Positions 38,781 to 51,070 of a DNA stretch of 64,000 bases are shown here, one piece after another. Positions within the stretch are counted from its first letter, which is position 1. Every line of letters starts with the position of its first letter. The DNA comes from Talinum fruticosum (lineage: Eukaryota; Streptophyta; Magnoliopsida; Caryophyllales; Talinaceae): the NCBI GenBank assembly GCA_021018815.1, contig JAITYX010000065.1, positions 2,263,501-2,327,500 of the forward strand, given 5' to 3'. A model generated the notes under the pieces. That model was not told the DNA's origin, searched no databases, and worked only from the letters and a program-made list of their open reading frames with translations. Both the position numbers and the translations under genes were made by a program.

Positions 38781-39640
38781 AGCTATACGCAGGAGGGTGT
38801 ACCACCCAGTCTTTCCGCCCGTTGAACCCACCAACAACTACAAGTTTGGATTAGGCTATCATCTAACTGCTAAGGAAATAGCCAAAGCTAAATGGGAGAT
38901 ACAAACTAGGAAGACTACACCATTCATATTTCATTCAATCAAACCCTTTCCTCGTACTCTAAATGGGCGATTATTGAAATATGGGGATGACTTTCCCTAC
39001 TATGGTTTTTCCGAGCCTTACTACATAAAAGAGAAGGGTTTCGTGGTACTTGGTTTAGAGGTCTTTAAAGACTACAATGTGCTGGAAAAAGAGGCACCCT
39101 ACCTCCTCGAGGAGGAACAGTCCACAAAAGACTGGACCAATCTGGCTGAGAGAAACATCTTTGGTCCGTTATTCGGACGGGAGAAAAATTAGAGCGGATT
39201 TTAGTTTCGGTACTTGTCCCAAGCTATGTTGCACCCGCAATTTGATCCGTCCAAATTCATCACCGATGTCGACATCGAAGGGTCAAAGCATATCACTTTG
39301 ATTGACATTGAGGAAGGCCAAGAATTTGCTATTATTTTAGGAGAGCATTCTATTTTTGAGTCTAGCACTAGGGTCGTTGTTTCGTTTCTAATTCCGTTAG
39401 TCCATCTTCTACCATTTCTATTTTCGAGTCCGATGTACTCATTTCTTCATTCAATAAGATGAATATTTCCGCTTACTCGTTGCCTCCTCCTATTCTTAAT
39501 TGTTTTTCCTCTTATGATGAACAAGAAATCCCTAAAGAATTAATAAAATCTATGGAAGATCATGAAAATTGCTCACCTATAATAGACGAAACAATAACAA
39601 TTAACTTAGGATATGCAAACGAACCTTAAGAGGTCAAAAT
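38781..39640 (+). pseudogene. pol: element C protease-RT linker
   Basis: Open frame 38797-39192 (FKDYNVLEKEAPYL; TDWTNL-like end) and then SQAMLHPQFDPSKFITDVDI near 39214, parts of the region between protease and RT of Tat elements. No catalytic role is assigned. Frame breaks near 39190 and 39460. Confidence 0.6.
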
Positions 39641-40510
39641 TGGGAAAACATTAAATCCAAAAGAGCAGAAGCAATTCATTTTGCTCCTTACCGAATTGAT
39701 AGACGTCTTTGCATGGTCCTATAAAGACATGCCAGGGATAGATCTAAGTATAGCGGAACATAGAATTCCACTTTACAAAGATGCTAAGCCAATTAAGCAA
39801 AAGCTTAGGAGAATGAAACCTAAATGGGCACTGAAGATTAAAGAAGAAGTTTAGAAGCAATTAGAAGTCGGGTTCATTAAAGTGGTCCAAGTACCCTCGG
39901 TGGGTAGTAAACATAGTGCTAGTTTGAAAGAATGATGGTAGGGTCCGAATGCGCATCGATTTTAGGGATTTGAACAAGGTGAGCCCTAAGGTTGACTTCC
40001 CGTTACCTCATATCGACATTCTTTTGGATAATAAAGCAAGTTATGCTTTACTCTCATTCATGGATGGCTATGTTGGACATAATCAAGTAAAGATGGCTGA
40101 AGAAGACATAGAGAAAACGACCTTTATCACTCAATGGGGGATGTATTATGATGTAGTAATGCCTTTTGGGCTAAAAATGCCGAGCCACGTATCAAAGGAC
40201 GATCACGATGTTACTACATGATATGATACGTAAGGAAGTCGAAATTTACATGGATGACATGATCATCAAATCTAAAGATAGGGTGGGGAACTTACCTAGA
40301 CTTCGAAAATTTTTCGAAAGACTAAGAAAGTATAACATGCTCCTTACCCTACAAAAGTGCGCCTTTGGGGTAACCTCGAGAAAACTGCTAGACTACCTGG
40401 TTAGTCTTAGAGGAATTGAAGTCAATCCATCCACGATCAAAGTCATCCAAGAGATTCCACCACTGAAGACAAAGAAAGAGATACGAGGTTTCCTAGGATG
40501 TTTATAGTAC
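39640..40510 (+). pseudogene. pol: element C reverse transcriptase
   Basis: RT starts with ELIDVFAWSYKDMPGIDLSI near 39690-39750. Then come IDFRDLNKVSPKVDFPLPHI (39952-40011), ALLSFMDGYVGHNQVKMAEE and VMPFGLK. After a frameshift near 40180 the catalytic box IYMDDMIIKS is at 40244-40273, both Asp intact. Stops at 39852 and before 39949. The next part (40430-40500) reads TKKEIRGFLGCL, the RT end. Confidence 0.92.
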
Positions 40511-41040
40511 ATTAGTCATTTCATATCAAAACTAACTATGGTTCGTGAACTCATGTTCAAGAAGCATAAAAAAGGAGCTAAGCCTATTTGGGATGAAGAG
40601 TGCCAAAAATCATTGGAAAAGATTAAGGAGTGTTTGGCCAATCCGCCGGTGCTAGTTTCGCCTCAACTAGGAAAGCCTTTGCTCCTATACCTCGCTACTG
40701 ACGAAACCGCAATGGGAGCCATGTTAGCTCACGGGATGGAAATAAGGAATACGTAGTGTATTATCTAAGCAAGAAATTCTTAGATTACGAGACTTGGTAT
40801 ACGCCCTTAGAGAAAACATCATTGGCTTTAGTCTAGGCTACCAAGAAGCTTAGACACTACATGTTGGCCCACACGGTGCATGTAGTAGCACTAAAGGATC
40901 CCATCAAATACATTCTTGAGCAACCAACCATTAGTAGCAAGATAGCTAGATGGACGAGTCATGTTATCGAAATTTGAACTCAAGTATGTCCCTCAAAAGG
41001 CAATCAAAGAAGGGCAGTATAAGAATTCTTAGCTGATCTA
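40511..41040 (+). pseudogene. pol: element C RNase H (first)
   Basis: 40538-40756 reads WDEECQKSLEKIKECLANPP and KPLLLYLATDETAMGAMLA, the RNase H start with its first Asp. Later pieces near 40850-40990 include a frame with SKFELKYVPQKAIKEGQ. Several stops (40507, 40756 and beyond). Confidence 0.85.
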
Positions 41041-41089
41041 CCGGTGACTTAATCACAACCCGAACATCTTGACTTCCTAGATGAAAACA

Positions 41090-41483
41090 TTCTACAAGTA
41101 AAGGTCAACATGTGAACAATGTACTTTGATGGCACTTCCAACTAGAAGGGCTTTGGAGTAGGGATCCTTCTAGTCTCATTACGATAAATACTCCTATTTA
41201 AGTTAAACTCGATTTTAAGGTCATCAACAACGCTGCAAAATATGAAGCATACATCACAGGACTTCAAGATGCCATAGAAATAGGAGTCAAGAATATCCGG
41301 GTTTTTGGTGACTCTAGTCCGATTATTAACCGGATTTCATAGAAATGGAAGGTATGTAGTAAAGCCTTGGCACCCTACCAAGCACATTTGATGGAGTTAG
41401 CAAAATATTTCGATAATATATCCTACACATACCTTCCAAGGGATGACAACTAATTCGCGGATGCCCTAGCCAAGTTAGCATGC
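41090..41483 (+). pseudogene. pol: element C second (archaeal-type) RNase H
   Basis: At 41117-41175 one frame reads TMYFDGTSN, stop, KGFGVGILL, and near 41300 VFGDS. This is the additional RNase H placed between the first RNase H and integrase, diagnostic of the Tat lineage. It carries several stops. Confidence 0.78.
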
Positions 41484-42838
41484 ATGATTAATATCCCTAG
41501 CGGCATTCATTCAATGCCTATTGATATAGAACGACAGAGTCAACTCGCGCACATATACGCACTCGAAGGGTCTAGTACTGGCCAAACTAGTTTGTACCAT
41601 GACATCTATCGGTACATAGAAAACCAAGAATACCCGTCGGACTCCACACCTAGAGCCCAACGAGCCATTCGTATGCTAGCAGCACAGTTCTTCATAAACC
41701 AAGGGCAGTTGTACACGAAAACCAACATAGAAATTAACTTACTTTGTGTTAATCAACATGAAGCGAGCACATAATGACTGATATTTGTGGTATGTAATAT
41801 GGACTCCATATGAATGGAAGAATGTTGGTTCAAAAATTTCGAAGTTAGGATATTACTTGGTTGACCATGGTGGCGTATTGTCATGAATTTGTTACAAGAT
41901 GTCACAAGTGTCAAGTGTATGCGAACTTGTATCTCCAACCACCTTCCTTTTTAACAACACTTGCATCACCCCGGCAATTTTTAATTTGGGACATTAAGAT
42001 CATCGGTAAAGTGACCCCTAAAGGAATGGGTGGTCACGAGTTGGTGTTATTATCAATTGACTACTTTACCATGTGGGTAGAAGCGAGCATCTTATGCAAC
42101 ACGAACGTCAAAGCACGTGGCGAAGTTCATGCTTGGAACATTATCTATCGATATGGGGTACCACATGAACCGATTAGTGACCATGGTAGTCACTTCAAAA
42201 AGAAGTAGCAGACTGTCTGGACAAGTATAAAATCAAACACTATAGGTCTTCTCCCCGTCGTCCTCGGACCAACGGAGCGAGTCAAGGCCGCTAATAAGAA
42301 TATCTCGAAAGATAGTGGAGAAAATGGTTGTTAGTTATAAGGATTGGCCCAATAAATTTCCCTTCACTTTATAGGGCTATCGGACCTCCATTAGAACCTC
42401 AACGGGAGCAACACACTAGTCCCTAGTATATGGTATGGAAGTAGTCCTTCCAATAGAAATTGCCATTCCTTCGTTGCGAATCATTACAAAATGTTAGATT
42501 CCTAAAGCGAGAATGGACTAAGGCACGCTACGAGGAGTTGGTGTTGCTAGATGAAAGGCGCTTAAATGCGTTACATAATGTCCAAATATATCAAGCACGT
42601 ATATCAAGGGAATTTGACTAGAAGGTTAACCCTTGTAATTTGCATATTGGATATTTGGTCCTTAAGGAGATTAGAGCACTAATTTAGGATCCTCAAGGAA
42701 ACTTTAGGCCCAATCGGCAAGGCCCATTCATACTTAGTCAAATACGGCTGGCGGGAGCGATTAAAGTGACTCGATTTGGATGGAGAAGAAAATTTTTACT
42801 ATACAAACTTGGATCGGTTAAAGAAATACTATGTTTAG
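41484..42838 (+). pseudogene. pol: element C integrase, catalytic Glu changed to Lys
   Basis: Zinc-binding part: YCHEFVTRCHKCQVYANL (41876-41930). Catalytic core: first Asp in LIWDIKIIGKV, second in EPISDHGSHF (42170-42200). Near 42284 the motif around the third acid reads VKAANKNIS; Lys stands where Tat integrases have Glu, one G-to-A change at a CG site on the opposite strand. The C-terminus ends TNLDRLKKYYV and stop at 42836-42838. Frameshifts between segments. Confidence 0.88.
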
Positions 42839-43300
42839 TATGACACTAAACAGTTCTAGTAGTTTGCTAAGTCCAGCCCAACCAAGCCGCAACATAGCCA
42901 GCGCCGGCCACCGTCTAGGAAACGGCCGGATTTCGGACCAAGGAAACCCCGTGAGCTGATGTTTTATCTTATTAAGATTAATTGTTAGTTTTTAGGGCGG
43001 TCCAATCAGATGGTCCAATTAGTTAATTAATTCCTTTAAGTGGGATATTTTGCATTTCATTATTATTTGGGCGGTCCAGTTATTTTTCCTCTTAGTGAGT
43101 GATAAAATAAATGAAGCATAAAAGTGAGCATAAAACTTACTTTTTACTTTATTATTACTAAGAAAAGGTAAGCTTACTACTTGCTCGAATCTATAGCTAA
43201 GTAAAAGGGACATAAAACAAGCATACTACTTAAAAAATAAATTGTTCTAAAGAGCCAAAACTAAAACCTTCATAAATTTTATTTCCTCCTAATCTCAGCC
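42839..43300. other. spacer between C pol and the antisense cassette
   Basis: Non-coding. Contains a GC-rich module (42895-42935, GCCAGCGCCGGCCACCG) and AT-rich DNA. The matching part of D is 63716-64000, only loosely similar. Confidence 0.6.
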
Positions 43301-43453
43301 CTAGTCAATTCTCACTTTCTTCCTTATCGCATCGTCTGGATTCACTCGCATCCTCCTAGGTTTGTTTCTTAAGTTCCTCGATCCTGCGAGCCCTCCTCTC
43401 CTCATCTTCTTTAGCTTCTGCTTCCCTCCAATGAGCGTGTTCATCCATCTATG

Positions 43454-45145
43454 TGATGGAACCTTTGAGCAAGAGGCAAGGATGGGCAAAGAAGGCTTAA
43501 GGTGCAAAATCACACACCGGATAGAATGGTGAATTTGTGCACGGTTTGGGGAAATGAGGGGATGGAGGCCTTTTAGGTGGGGTTGGGGTTTGGGTTTGAT
43601 TTTTAGAGGAGGTGTATGTAAGATCTGGAGGAAGACCTGGGAAAAAGTGGGGAAACAACCAAGAATTCAAACACCCAGAAATGAAGCCAAACAGCAGCTA
43701 CTGAGCGCACGAGATTCCGGATTGACACTTGTTTGTTTATTTTGGGTGTGGGGAACGATAGAGACTTGGGTTGAGCTGAAATTTAGGGGACAACAACTCC
43801 ACTTAATGGGTAAGAAGTGGGGAAAAATTAAAGTGCAATAGGCTAAGGGTTTGGGAGAGGGGAAATTTGTAAGTCAAGTAACCTGGATAGAGAGAATAAG
43901 AACCAAAGGTTAAGATACACCACCTATGGAGACTTAGGGCACCTAAGCAAGGTTGAGATAAGACACACCACTCAAACTCACCAAGGACTTGTTAGAACAC
44001 CATTTATCTTACCAAGGCTAAGATAAGCAAACAAGAATTCGAGGGTTTACAGTGGCAAAGCTTAACATAGATTTCAACATAAATTAATTTTTACACGGTA
44101 GCACTTGAAGTATTTATAATGCTTACAAAATGGGGTTGAAAACATGAAACCCTACGGTTCTAAATTACAAACTTAACCTCCAAGCATTACTTTTACACTC
44201 AGCTCAAAATACACAAAAGCAGAAAGCATAAAGTAAGCTCTAAAATCAGCCGACACAAAAAGTGAAAAGTACGATCGTCGCTTTCATTTTTCAATCGCTT
44301 TCATTTTTCAGGTGCATTTTCCAATGGCTACATCTTCACAGGTTCTAATCCAATTGCTAATCTCTTGGCCTTTCGGGAAATCTTGAAATGTCCGCTTTCC
44401 ATCCATATGCTGTTTGCTTAATTTGACCCCTAATTGAAGAAGTTACACCATAAAGAGTTAACAAAGGTCAACTGGGTGATTTGGATTGTCGACTTGGGCA
44501 AAAGTTGTTTAAACTTATTCTTTCTGTTTTTGGTGGGCAAACCAAGACTCCCGCTTAGGCAAGGACTCAACAAGGGTTTCTCACACAAATTTGGGATCCC
44601 CATCCCAACCTAAACTCAATATATACAGACTTGGAAACGAGTTATGCATGCGCCTAAAGTGGTCCTGTAAGTATCGTTTTTAGGGTTGAATTTAAACGAT
44701 CATATCTCCCGCTAACAACTCCAATTGTGGCATAAAAGGTATGTTTAGAAATCTCAATGAATAATATTTCCAGGGATATGTGGCTTTCCATGGGGATGGA
44801 AAATTGAGGGAGTTATGATTAGTTTACTCGAGAAAGGTCAAGCTGCTCGTTCAAAACACTACCTTCCTTTTGTTAGCTCCTTTCTTTATTGTTTCCATCC
44901 TAAATGAGAAAGCCCATATCCCCCTTCTAGGGTACTCCTTAAGGCTTCTTCTCACAAAATTTGGAGGTTTAACTCCTCCTCAAAGTCGAGTTATGGGGCA
45001 TATAAGTGCATTGCCCAAACGCGTAGGTCAGGCGTAATCATTCAATGCTTTACTTGGTTGTGAAAAGGCCTTCATTTTAGCTTGGCTTAGACTTGGAGAT
45101 TAATCCTCTTCTTTGGAAATATTTTCCCTGGTCACTTTTCCATCA
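43454..45145 (-). repeat. 3' LTR of element F
   Basis: Matches 47124-48806 throughout; ends TGATGG/CCATCA. Confidence 0.9.
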
Positions 45146-45166
45146 TCCTCCCCGGTTGCCCTCAAA
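45146..45166 (-). other. polypurine tract of element F
   Basis: The minus strand reads TTGAGGGCAACCGGGGAGGA just before the LTR start TGATGGAAAAG. Confidence 0.75.
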
Positions 45167-45539
45167 TTTTTGAGGTATCATCTTTGAAATTGAGGGTCAA
45201 GCCGGGATCATTGAAACGAGGTTGAAACACTTTGCTCTCTGGGCAAGGCGATCTTGTGGGGATTGTCATTTATCATGCTTAGACTTGGATTGGACCTTCA
45301 TCTCTAGGTAGTATCTTAGATGTTTCTTGACCCCACGGCTTGGCAAGACTTGGAATATCCAAGAGAATGTAGAGACCTTGCGGTGGCAAGTGGATCATAG
45401 CGAGCATCGCACATTGAACACTTTGTCATGATGCCTTGGACATCTCTCGTCGTGCTAGGCCACCTGGTGTTTCTCTTTGAGCTTCAACAAGATCTTTTAT
45501 TCCCTAAAATAAGTAGCAAGGCAGCCAACATGCACCACT

Positions 45540-47022
45540 TGAATGAACAGCCCACTTGTATTTCATTAGGTACACCAAATCATGCATGCTCGAGCAAGTA
45601 CCCTTCATAAGCTAAGAACTCTTGTTTAGGATGTTTCATACATTTTGGAGGCAGCCTTTTAAGGTTCCTCATAGCAAATGCACCCTTCAACATTAGAAGC
45701 TCTCCTTTATCTTCCACCTTGGTTACCTCTTTAGGTTCCTCCATGAGATAGAGCTCCTTTTCTTGCTTAATTTCATCCACTTTGGGCAGCCCACACTCGG
45801 CTATAACAATAACTCTTCGGTTGGGAAATTTTGATATAAAATGATCAACTCCTTGGCACTTAAAACACCTCTAGGCTCAGTTAGGGCCATGGGATATTTT
45901 GGGAGGAGGGGCTGGAATTTTCAGTGGGGAAACAAGGGCTGGGTAGAATGTTTTTGTGGGTAAAATGAGTTTGTAGGCGTGTGTTTGGTGGGCAAAGGAG
46001 GGAAACTACCCTTGTCAAAGAGATCTTCCTTGGGCATGTCTCGTTTGATGGGTTTGGTTTTGGCTTTTGGCTTATGGAAATTGGTCTTTTGGAGTAGGGT
46101 AGGAGTGAGAGGGGCTATGGACATTTTGTGGTCAACTATGGGGAAGGAATAAGAGACCCTAAACCCATCATAAGCTATTCTCTTATCAAATAACAAGGGT
46201 CATTCCAAAAGACTAAACAAACACCCTCAAACATGTCATCATTCCACATCCCAATAACACTTGACTTCCCAAAACTAAAAGAGAGTCAACAACAAGGATG
46301 AACTAGGAGGCTAATACCTTGACAAAGCCGAGGAATGTCATATTGAAGAAGGTAGACCAAGGCTTGAGTCTCCAAGCTCCCCTTGCTAGTAAGCTCTTCT
46401 ACCTCACTTGGCAATGAAGGGAAGGTAATATCCCATGCTTCTCAAACTCCGGAAGCTCTTGATGGCCATAGTTATCAAAGATTGGAAGTAGTTCATCTTA
46501 GCTTGGATCTCCCTCTTCAAACACCTTGTGGAATTCATTACTTTCAGCCAATGCAAGGCCGTGGGGCTCCTTGGACTGAAGGAGGGAGCTTTTGAGAAGG
46601 AAAGGAGGGAAGGGCCATGAGTTTTGGTAAGGGAAGTGGGGAGCTCTTTTGGTGAGAAGATGGGGTGCTTTGTGGTGAGTAAAGGGGCTGGATGTTTGAG
46701 GTTATGGTCAAGGGTTCTTTTGGTGGGGGAGGGGAAGTTGGACAGTGGGTTTTGGTGATAAAAGGGGCTGGATAGTTTTGGTTAGGGATGGAGAAGAGGA
46801 GAGGGCTGAAAGTTTGGGGAAAGAGAAAACAAACTCCCCTTGTTGATGGGTTTGTTCTTTGTGGGAGGGGGCTTGGGAAACTTACCGTTGGAGGATTGGA
46901 CCTCCTTGTGATTACCTCTCTTGACTCCTCCAAACTAATCCAATGACATTGAGTTTTATCTCCTTCTCAAAAGCCTTCACCAACTTCTCAACCTTCTTCT
47001 TAAGCAAACCATGCCTACTCAT
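45540..47022 (-). pseudogene. gag: element F degenerate gag
   Basis: A frame starts at 47022 with MSRHGLLKKKVEKLVKAFEK, a basic, possibly helical N-terminus. After a frameshift near 46930 a Pro/Ser-rich stretch follows (46933-46544). Near 45826-45872 the minus strand reads CFKCQGVDHFISKFPNRRVI: a CCHC knuckle whose last Cys is Phe, followed by the PNRRVI motif common in Tekay-like gag. 45780-45580 reads PPKCMKHPKQEFLAYEGYLL. No protease or RT follows. Several stops; capsid core not recognised. Confidence 0.65.
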
Positions 47023-47107
47023 TTTGCGGTGTTGGGGCTGAATGTGTTTGGGGTTTTTTTGTAGGGGTATTTAGGCTAGGAAGCTTGTCCAAGGAGAGTA
47101 GCCATAA

Positions 47108-47123
47108 GCTCTGATACCAAATC
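47108..47123 (-). other. primer binding site of element F
   Basis: The minus strand reads GATTTGGTATCAGAGC after the LTR end CCATCA: an exact TGGTATCAGAGC tRNA-iMet complement. Confidence 0.93.
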
Positions 47124-48806
47124 TGATGGAATGTTGGAGCAAGAGGCAAGGATGGGCAAAGAAGGGTTAAGGCGCAAAATCACACACCCGGACAAAATAG
47201 TGAATCATGTACCTTGTTTGGGGTAAATGAGTGGATAGAGACCTTTTACATAGAGTTTAGGTTTTATTTTTATAAGAGGTGTACTTACGATCAGGGGAAG
47301 ACGTGGGAAAAAGTGGGGAAAAAACCAAGAACTCGAACACCCGTAAATGAAGCCAAACGACATCTCCGAGCGCACAGGATTCCAGATTGACACACTTTAT
47401 TTGTTTTGGATATGGGGAATGAGAGAGAGCTTAGGTTGAGCTAAAATTTGGGGGACAACAACTCCACTTACTGGGTAAGAAGTGGGGAAATTTTAAAGTT
47501 CAATAGGATAAGGGTTTTGAAGAGGGGAAATTTGTAAGTCATGTAACCGGATAGAGAGACTAAGCACCAAAGGTTAAGACACACCACCTATGGAGACTTA
47601 GGGCACCTAAGAAAGGTTGAGATAAGACACACCACTTAAACTCGCTAAGGACATGTTAGAGCACCACTTAGCTTGCCAAGGCTAAGATAAGTAAACAAGA
47701 ATTCTTGGGTTTAGAGATCAAAGCTCAACTTAGATTTCAACATAAACTGATTTTTACAAGGAAGCACTTGAAGTATTTATAGTGCTTACAAAATGGAGCT
47801 GAAAACATGAACCCTACTTGTCCTAAATTAAAAAATTAACCTCAAAGCATTGCAAATACACTCAGCTCAAAAGACATAAAAGCATAAAGCATAAAGTAAG
47901 CTGTAAAATCAGCCAACACAAAAGGTGAAAAGTACAGTACGTCACTTTCACTGTTCGAGCGCTTTTCAGTGCATTTTCCAACGGCTATATCTTCATGTAT
48001 TCTAATCCAAATGCTGATATCTTGGAATTTCGGGAAATTTTAAAATTTCCTCTTTCCATCCATATGCCGTTTGCGTAATTTGACCCCGAATTGAAGAAGT
48101 TTCACCGGAAAGAGTTGACAAAGGTCAACCGGGTGATCTCGACTCGCGACTTGGGCAAAAGTGGTTCAAATTTATTCTTTCCATTTTCTAGTGGACAAAC
48201 CAAGACTCCCCTTAGGAAACGACTCATAAAGGTTGTCTTACACAAATTTAGGTTCCCCAACCCAACCTAAACTCAAGATATGCAGCTTGGAAACAAGTCA
48301 TGCATGCACCTAAAGTGGTCGTCCACTTGGCATTTTTAGGGCTGAATTCAAACGATCATATCTCCCAGCTCACAACTCCAATTGAAGTATAAAAGCTATG
48401 TCTGGAACACTCAATGACTAAGCTTTCCATGGATATGTGGCTTGCCATCGGGGATGCAAAATTGAGGGAGTTATGACCAGTTTACTTAGCAAAGGTCAAG
48501 CTGCTTGTTCAAAACACTACCTTCCTTTTGCTAGCTCCTTTCTTTATTGTTTCCATCCTAAATGAGAAAGCCCATATTCCTCCCTTCTAGGGTACTCCTT
48601 AAGGATTCTTCTCACAAAATTTGGAGGTTTAGCTCCTCCTCAATGTCGAGTTTTGGGGCAAACAAGTGCATTTCCTAAACGCCTAGGGTCAGGCGGAATC
48701 ATTCAATGCTTTACTTGGTCGTGAAAAGGCCTTCATTTCAGCTTGGCTTAGACTTGGAGATTGATCCTCTTCTTTGGAAATATTTTGCCTGGTGACCTTT
48801 CCATCA
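47124..48806 (-). repeat. 5' LTR of element F
   Basis: 1683 bp, matching 43454-45145. Confidence 0.9.
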
Positions 48807-50057
48807 TTGTAGGATCACTTCACGAATCCGAAAAGGTGCTGCAATAGGGATAACTCTTCTTCGGTCCCATTCTCGCATTCTCGGTGCCTTGTGTCATTTG
48901 GGGTCAGCCTCTTTTATCCACTCCGGATAAAATTTAGAAACTACGATAGATTTCTTATCTCTAGGTTTGAGTAACCTCGGTAGGTTTTTCCAAGTAATCA
49001 ACGCATATCGGAACCCGCCTCGAGCTGCCAAAGCCCGCAAATATTTTAGAAGTGGTAGGTGAGATGCAATCCGGATAAGGGATCTCTTGGACTCGCCCCA
49101 TTTGCTGCATTACACGCTCGGGAAGTATTACGTACTCGGTTTCTAAACCCAACAAATGTGCAAACGGATGTTTTTAGTATGTATCCAAAATTGGGACATC
49201 CTCCAATGTTCGATGTACCACTAGATGGGATGGCTAGCTCTAAACCGGGCCTCCCACCAAGAAGGTAAATGGTTAGGCAAAGCACTCATTCCGTTGCCAC
49301 CGACAAAACTACGTAGCTAGATACTCGGTCCACTCCTGCCAGTGCTTGAACCAATTTAAGTTGCTCCACCAACCAGATCCGCACACAACATATAGTAAAA
49401 TTATTAGAGTCCTGCATGACCAGATTTATCATTATTTACGACCCAAAAGGAGAAAAATCAAAATAAAAAAATAGCAAAAAGTGAGACATTGGACAAAGCG
49501 AAGGACTTTTTAGCCTCGTCGGCGCCGGATCGCCAATTCTAGGCCAGTGCCGCCCACCTAGCCACACTGGCTAGTTCCTGAATATTTTTTCGCTTACTGT
49601 AATAACAGGGGCTTGCCCACGAAGTCCTCATTTGGATTCACTTCAATCGGTCCATCCCTATAATAGTCTCTACGACGATCAAAGGAGTAAGGGAGCAGTG
49701 ATCCTCCTAACGCTCCATGAAGTTCAACAGCGTAGTAGGAGCCATATCCATGTGGCATCCCACTAAATAGGAAACCACTTATTAGGAATGCAATTATAGC
49801 CCGACACCTTTGAATATGCGCACACCCCGAAGAATACATCGGGTGGTAGTGCGACATCCGGTTCATTAGATGCACTTCGTCCTTGATTAGAATCCAACTT
49901 TGATTCCTATTATTCAGCTTCGAAGACGTTTATATGTTTCATACATATTGGTAGAAGGCGTCGGAACCATAGGTTTGGTCCGACGATGAATGCCTAGGAT
50001 GACTTCGAATTCTTCGAGAAGGGGATATAATTCTTTATCCCCAAACCTAAAGACATG

Positions 50058-50496
50058 GGCCCTGTTAGCTGTTAGTCTGTTTGTATCACCTGTTTGCTAT
50101 TAGTCTGTTTGAATTAGCTGTTTACATTAACTGTTTGAATTAACTGTTTACATTAGCTGTTTGAATTAGTCTGTTTCTTGAAAAGGTGTTTGTTAAAATT
50201 GGCTTTTCGAGAAAAAAATGTTTGGTGAAATTTCATTTATGCCCTTACGTCTAAGTGTCTTTTAAATAAATAAATAAATATTTTTATTCATCATTTTAGT
50301 TTTTTCAAATATAATTATATTGTGTTATGTATACAAATTATCTTCATTTATAAAACTTTATTTTCTTACTATTTTTACAAAATTTATATTTATTTTCTAC
50401 CAAATATAATATTTATTATATTCAATTGAAATAAAAAATAATATCAAGTAGTAGTAGTAGTAGTAGTAATAATAATAATAATAATAATAAATATAA

Positions 50497-50544
<48 letters not shown>

Positions 50545-50819
50545 TAATAAATAAAATAATAAATAAATAAATAAATAAGGGTTGGTGACATATGTGGTAA
50601 TTTCTCCTAACTTGTGGGCAAATGTGTCATTTTCACAAACAGACTCTTCCCCAAAAGGTTAATGGGAAGAGTTGTTTGAGAAAGAGTTGTTTGGGGCTAA
50701 ACAACTCTTTCAAACAGCTGATTAACCAAATACTACCTTAACTTTTTGGACCAAGTCAAAATAGCTAAACCCCCAAACAACTCTTTTTCCCAAACAGACT
50801 GTTACAACCAAACAGGGCC
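50058..50819. mobile_element. MITE, PIF/Harbinger-like, in antisense gene 2
   Basis: Terminal inverted repeat GGCCCTGTT...AACAGGGCC, with further inverted similarity (GTCTGTTTG near both ends), flanked by ATG on both sides (50055-50057 and 50820-50822). 762 bp, no coding capacity, internal (TAA)n. Three-base duplication and terminal sequence suggest Harbinger/Tourist type, though TTA is the usual target. Element D shows the uninterrupted CAT at 63430-63445. Confidence 0.85.
50451..50578. repeat. (TAA)n/(TAG)n microsatellite in MITE
   Basis: (TAG) units followed by long (TAA) tracts and (TAAA) units. Confidence 0.95.
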
Positions 50820-51070
50820 ATGGTATTCTAGACTCCAAAAGGCCACTACAGTCCTTAATAGAGTCCAATAGATTTTTCGGTCATAAAGGGACAACCCTAC
50901 TTTATCAACTTCAGTCATCTCGTGCATTTAGCGGGATAGTTCAAGTAATGAAATTCATCTTTGAGTATTAAAAGGAATGAAAAGGCACTGTGGATTTTCT
51001 TAGGAACTGCTTTTCGAAGGAGTTATAAAGGGAGATTGAAGGTGTAATTTTCAGTGACCAATCATCCTCC

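Larger units (their letters stand above)
43454..48806 (-). mobile_element. gag-only LTR element F inserted in antisense gene 2
   Basis: LTRs 43454-45145 and 47124-48806 (both about 1.69 kb, TGATGG...CCATCA) enclose a 2-kb interior with a tRNA-iMet primer site, a gag-like region with a damaged zinc knuckle and a polypurine tract. No RT or integrase. The rest of gene 2 joins across it when compared with element D (63540-63715), which proves insertion. A clean 5-bp duplication is not visible (CTATG left, TTGTA right). Non-autonomous, like a TR-GAG or LARD element. Confidence 0.88.
43301..50958 (-). pseudogene. antisense gene 2 of element C (PMD/DUF7745-like), split by MITE and element F
   Basis: Coding pieces in order: 50958-50820, 50057-48807 and 43453-43301, about 1.5 kb or 510 codons. 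Start ATG at 50958-50956 lies 113 bp after a TATA box. Just after the MITE it reads HVFRFGDKELYPLLEEFEVI and LGIHRRTKP, resembling the DUF7745/plant-mobile-domain family. Near 49085-49155 it reads YVILPERVMQQMGRVQEIPY. The tail (43513-43301) is Lys/Arg/Glu rich (REAEAKEDEERRARR-like frame) and ends at 43301. D 63279-63715 is the same gene with an internal deletion. Frameshifts present; function unknown. Confidence 0.72.

Noticed and set aside
43449..48811. Target duplication of element F
   Set aside because: CTATG and TTGTA do not match; insertion is supported by the empty site in D instead.
49046..49285. Frames in alternative phases over antisense gene 2
   Set aside because: Shadow frames or frameshifted pieces of gene 2; not reported separately.
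50397..50591. Tyr-rich frame
   Set aside because: Translation of (TAA)n in the MITE.
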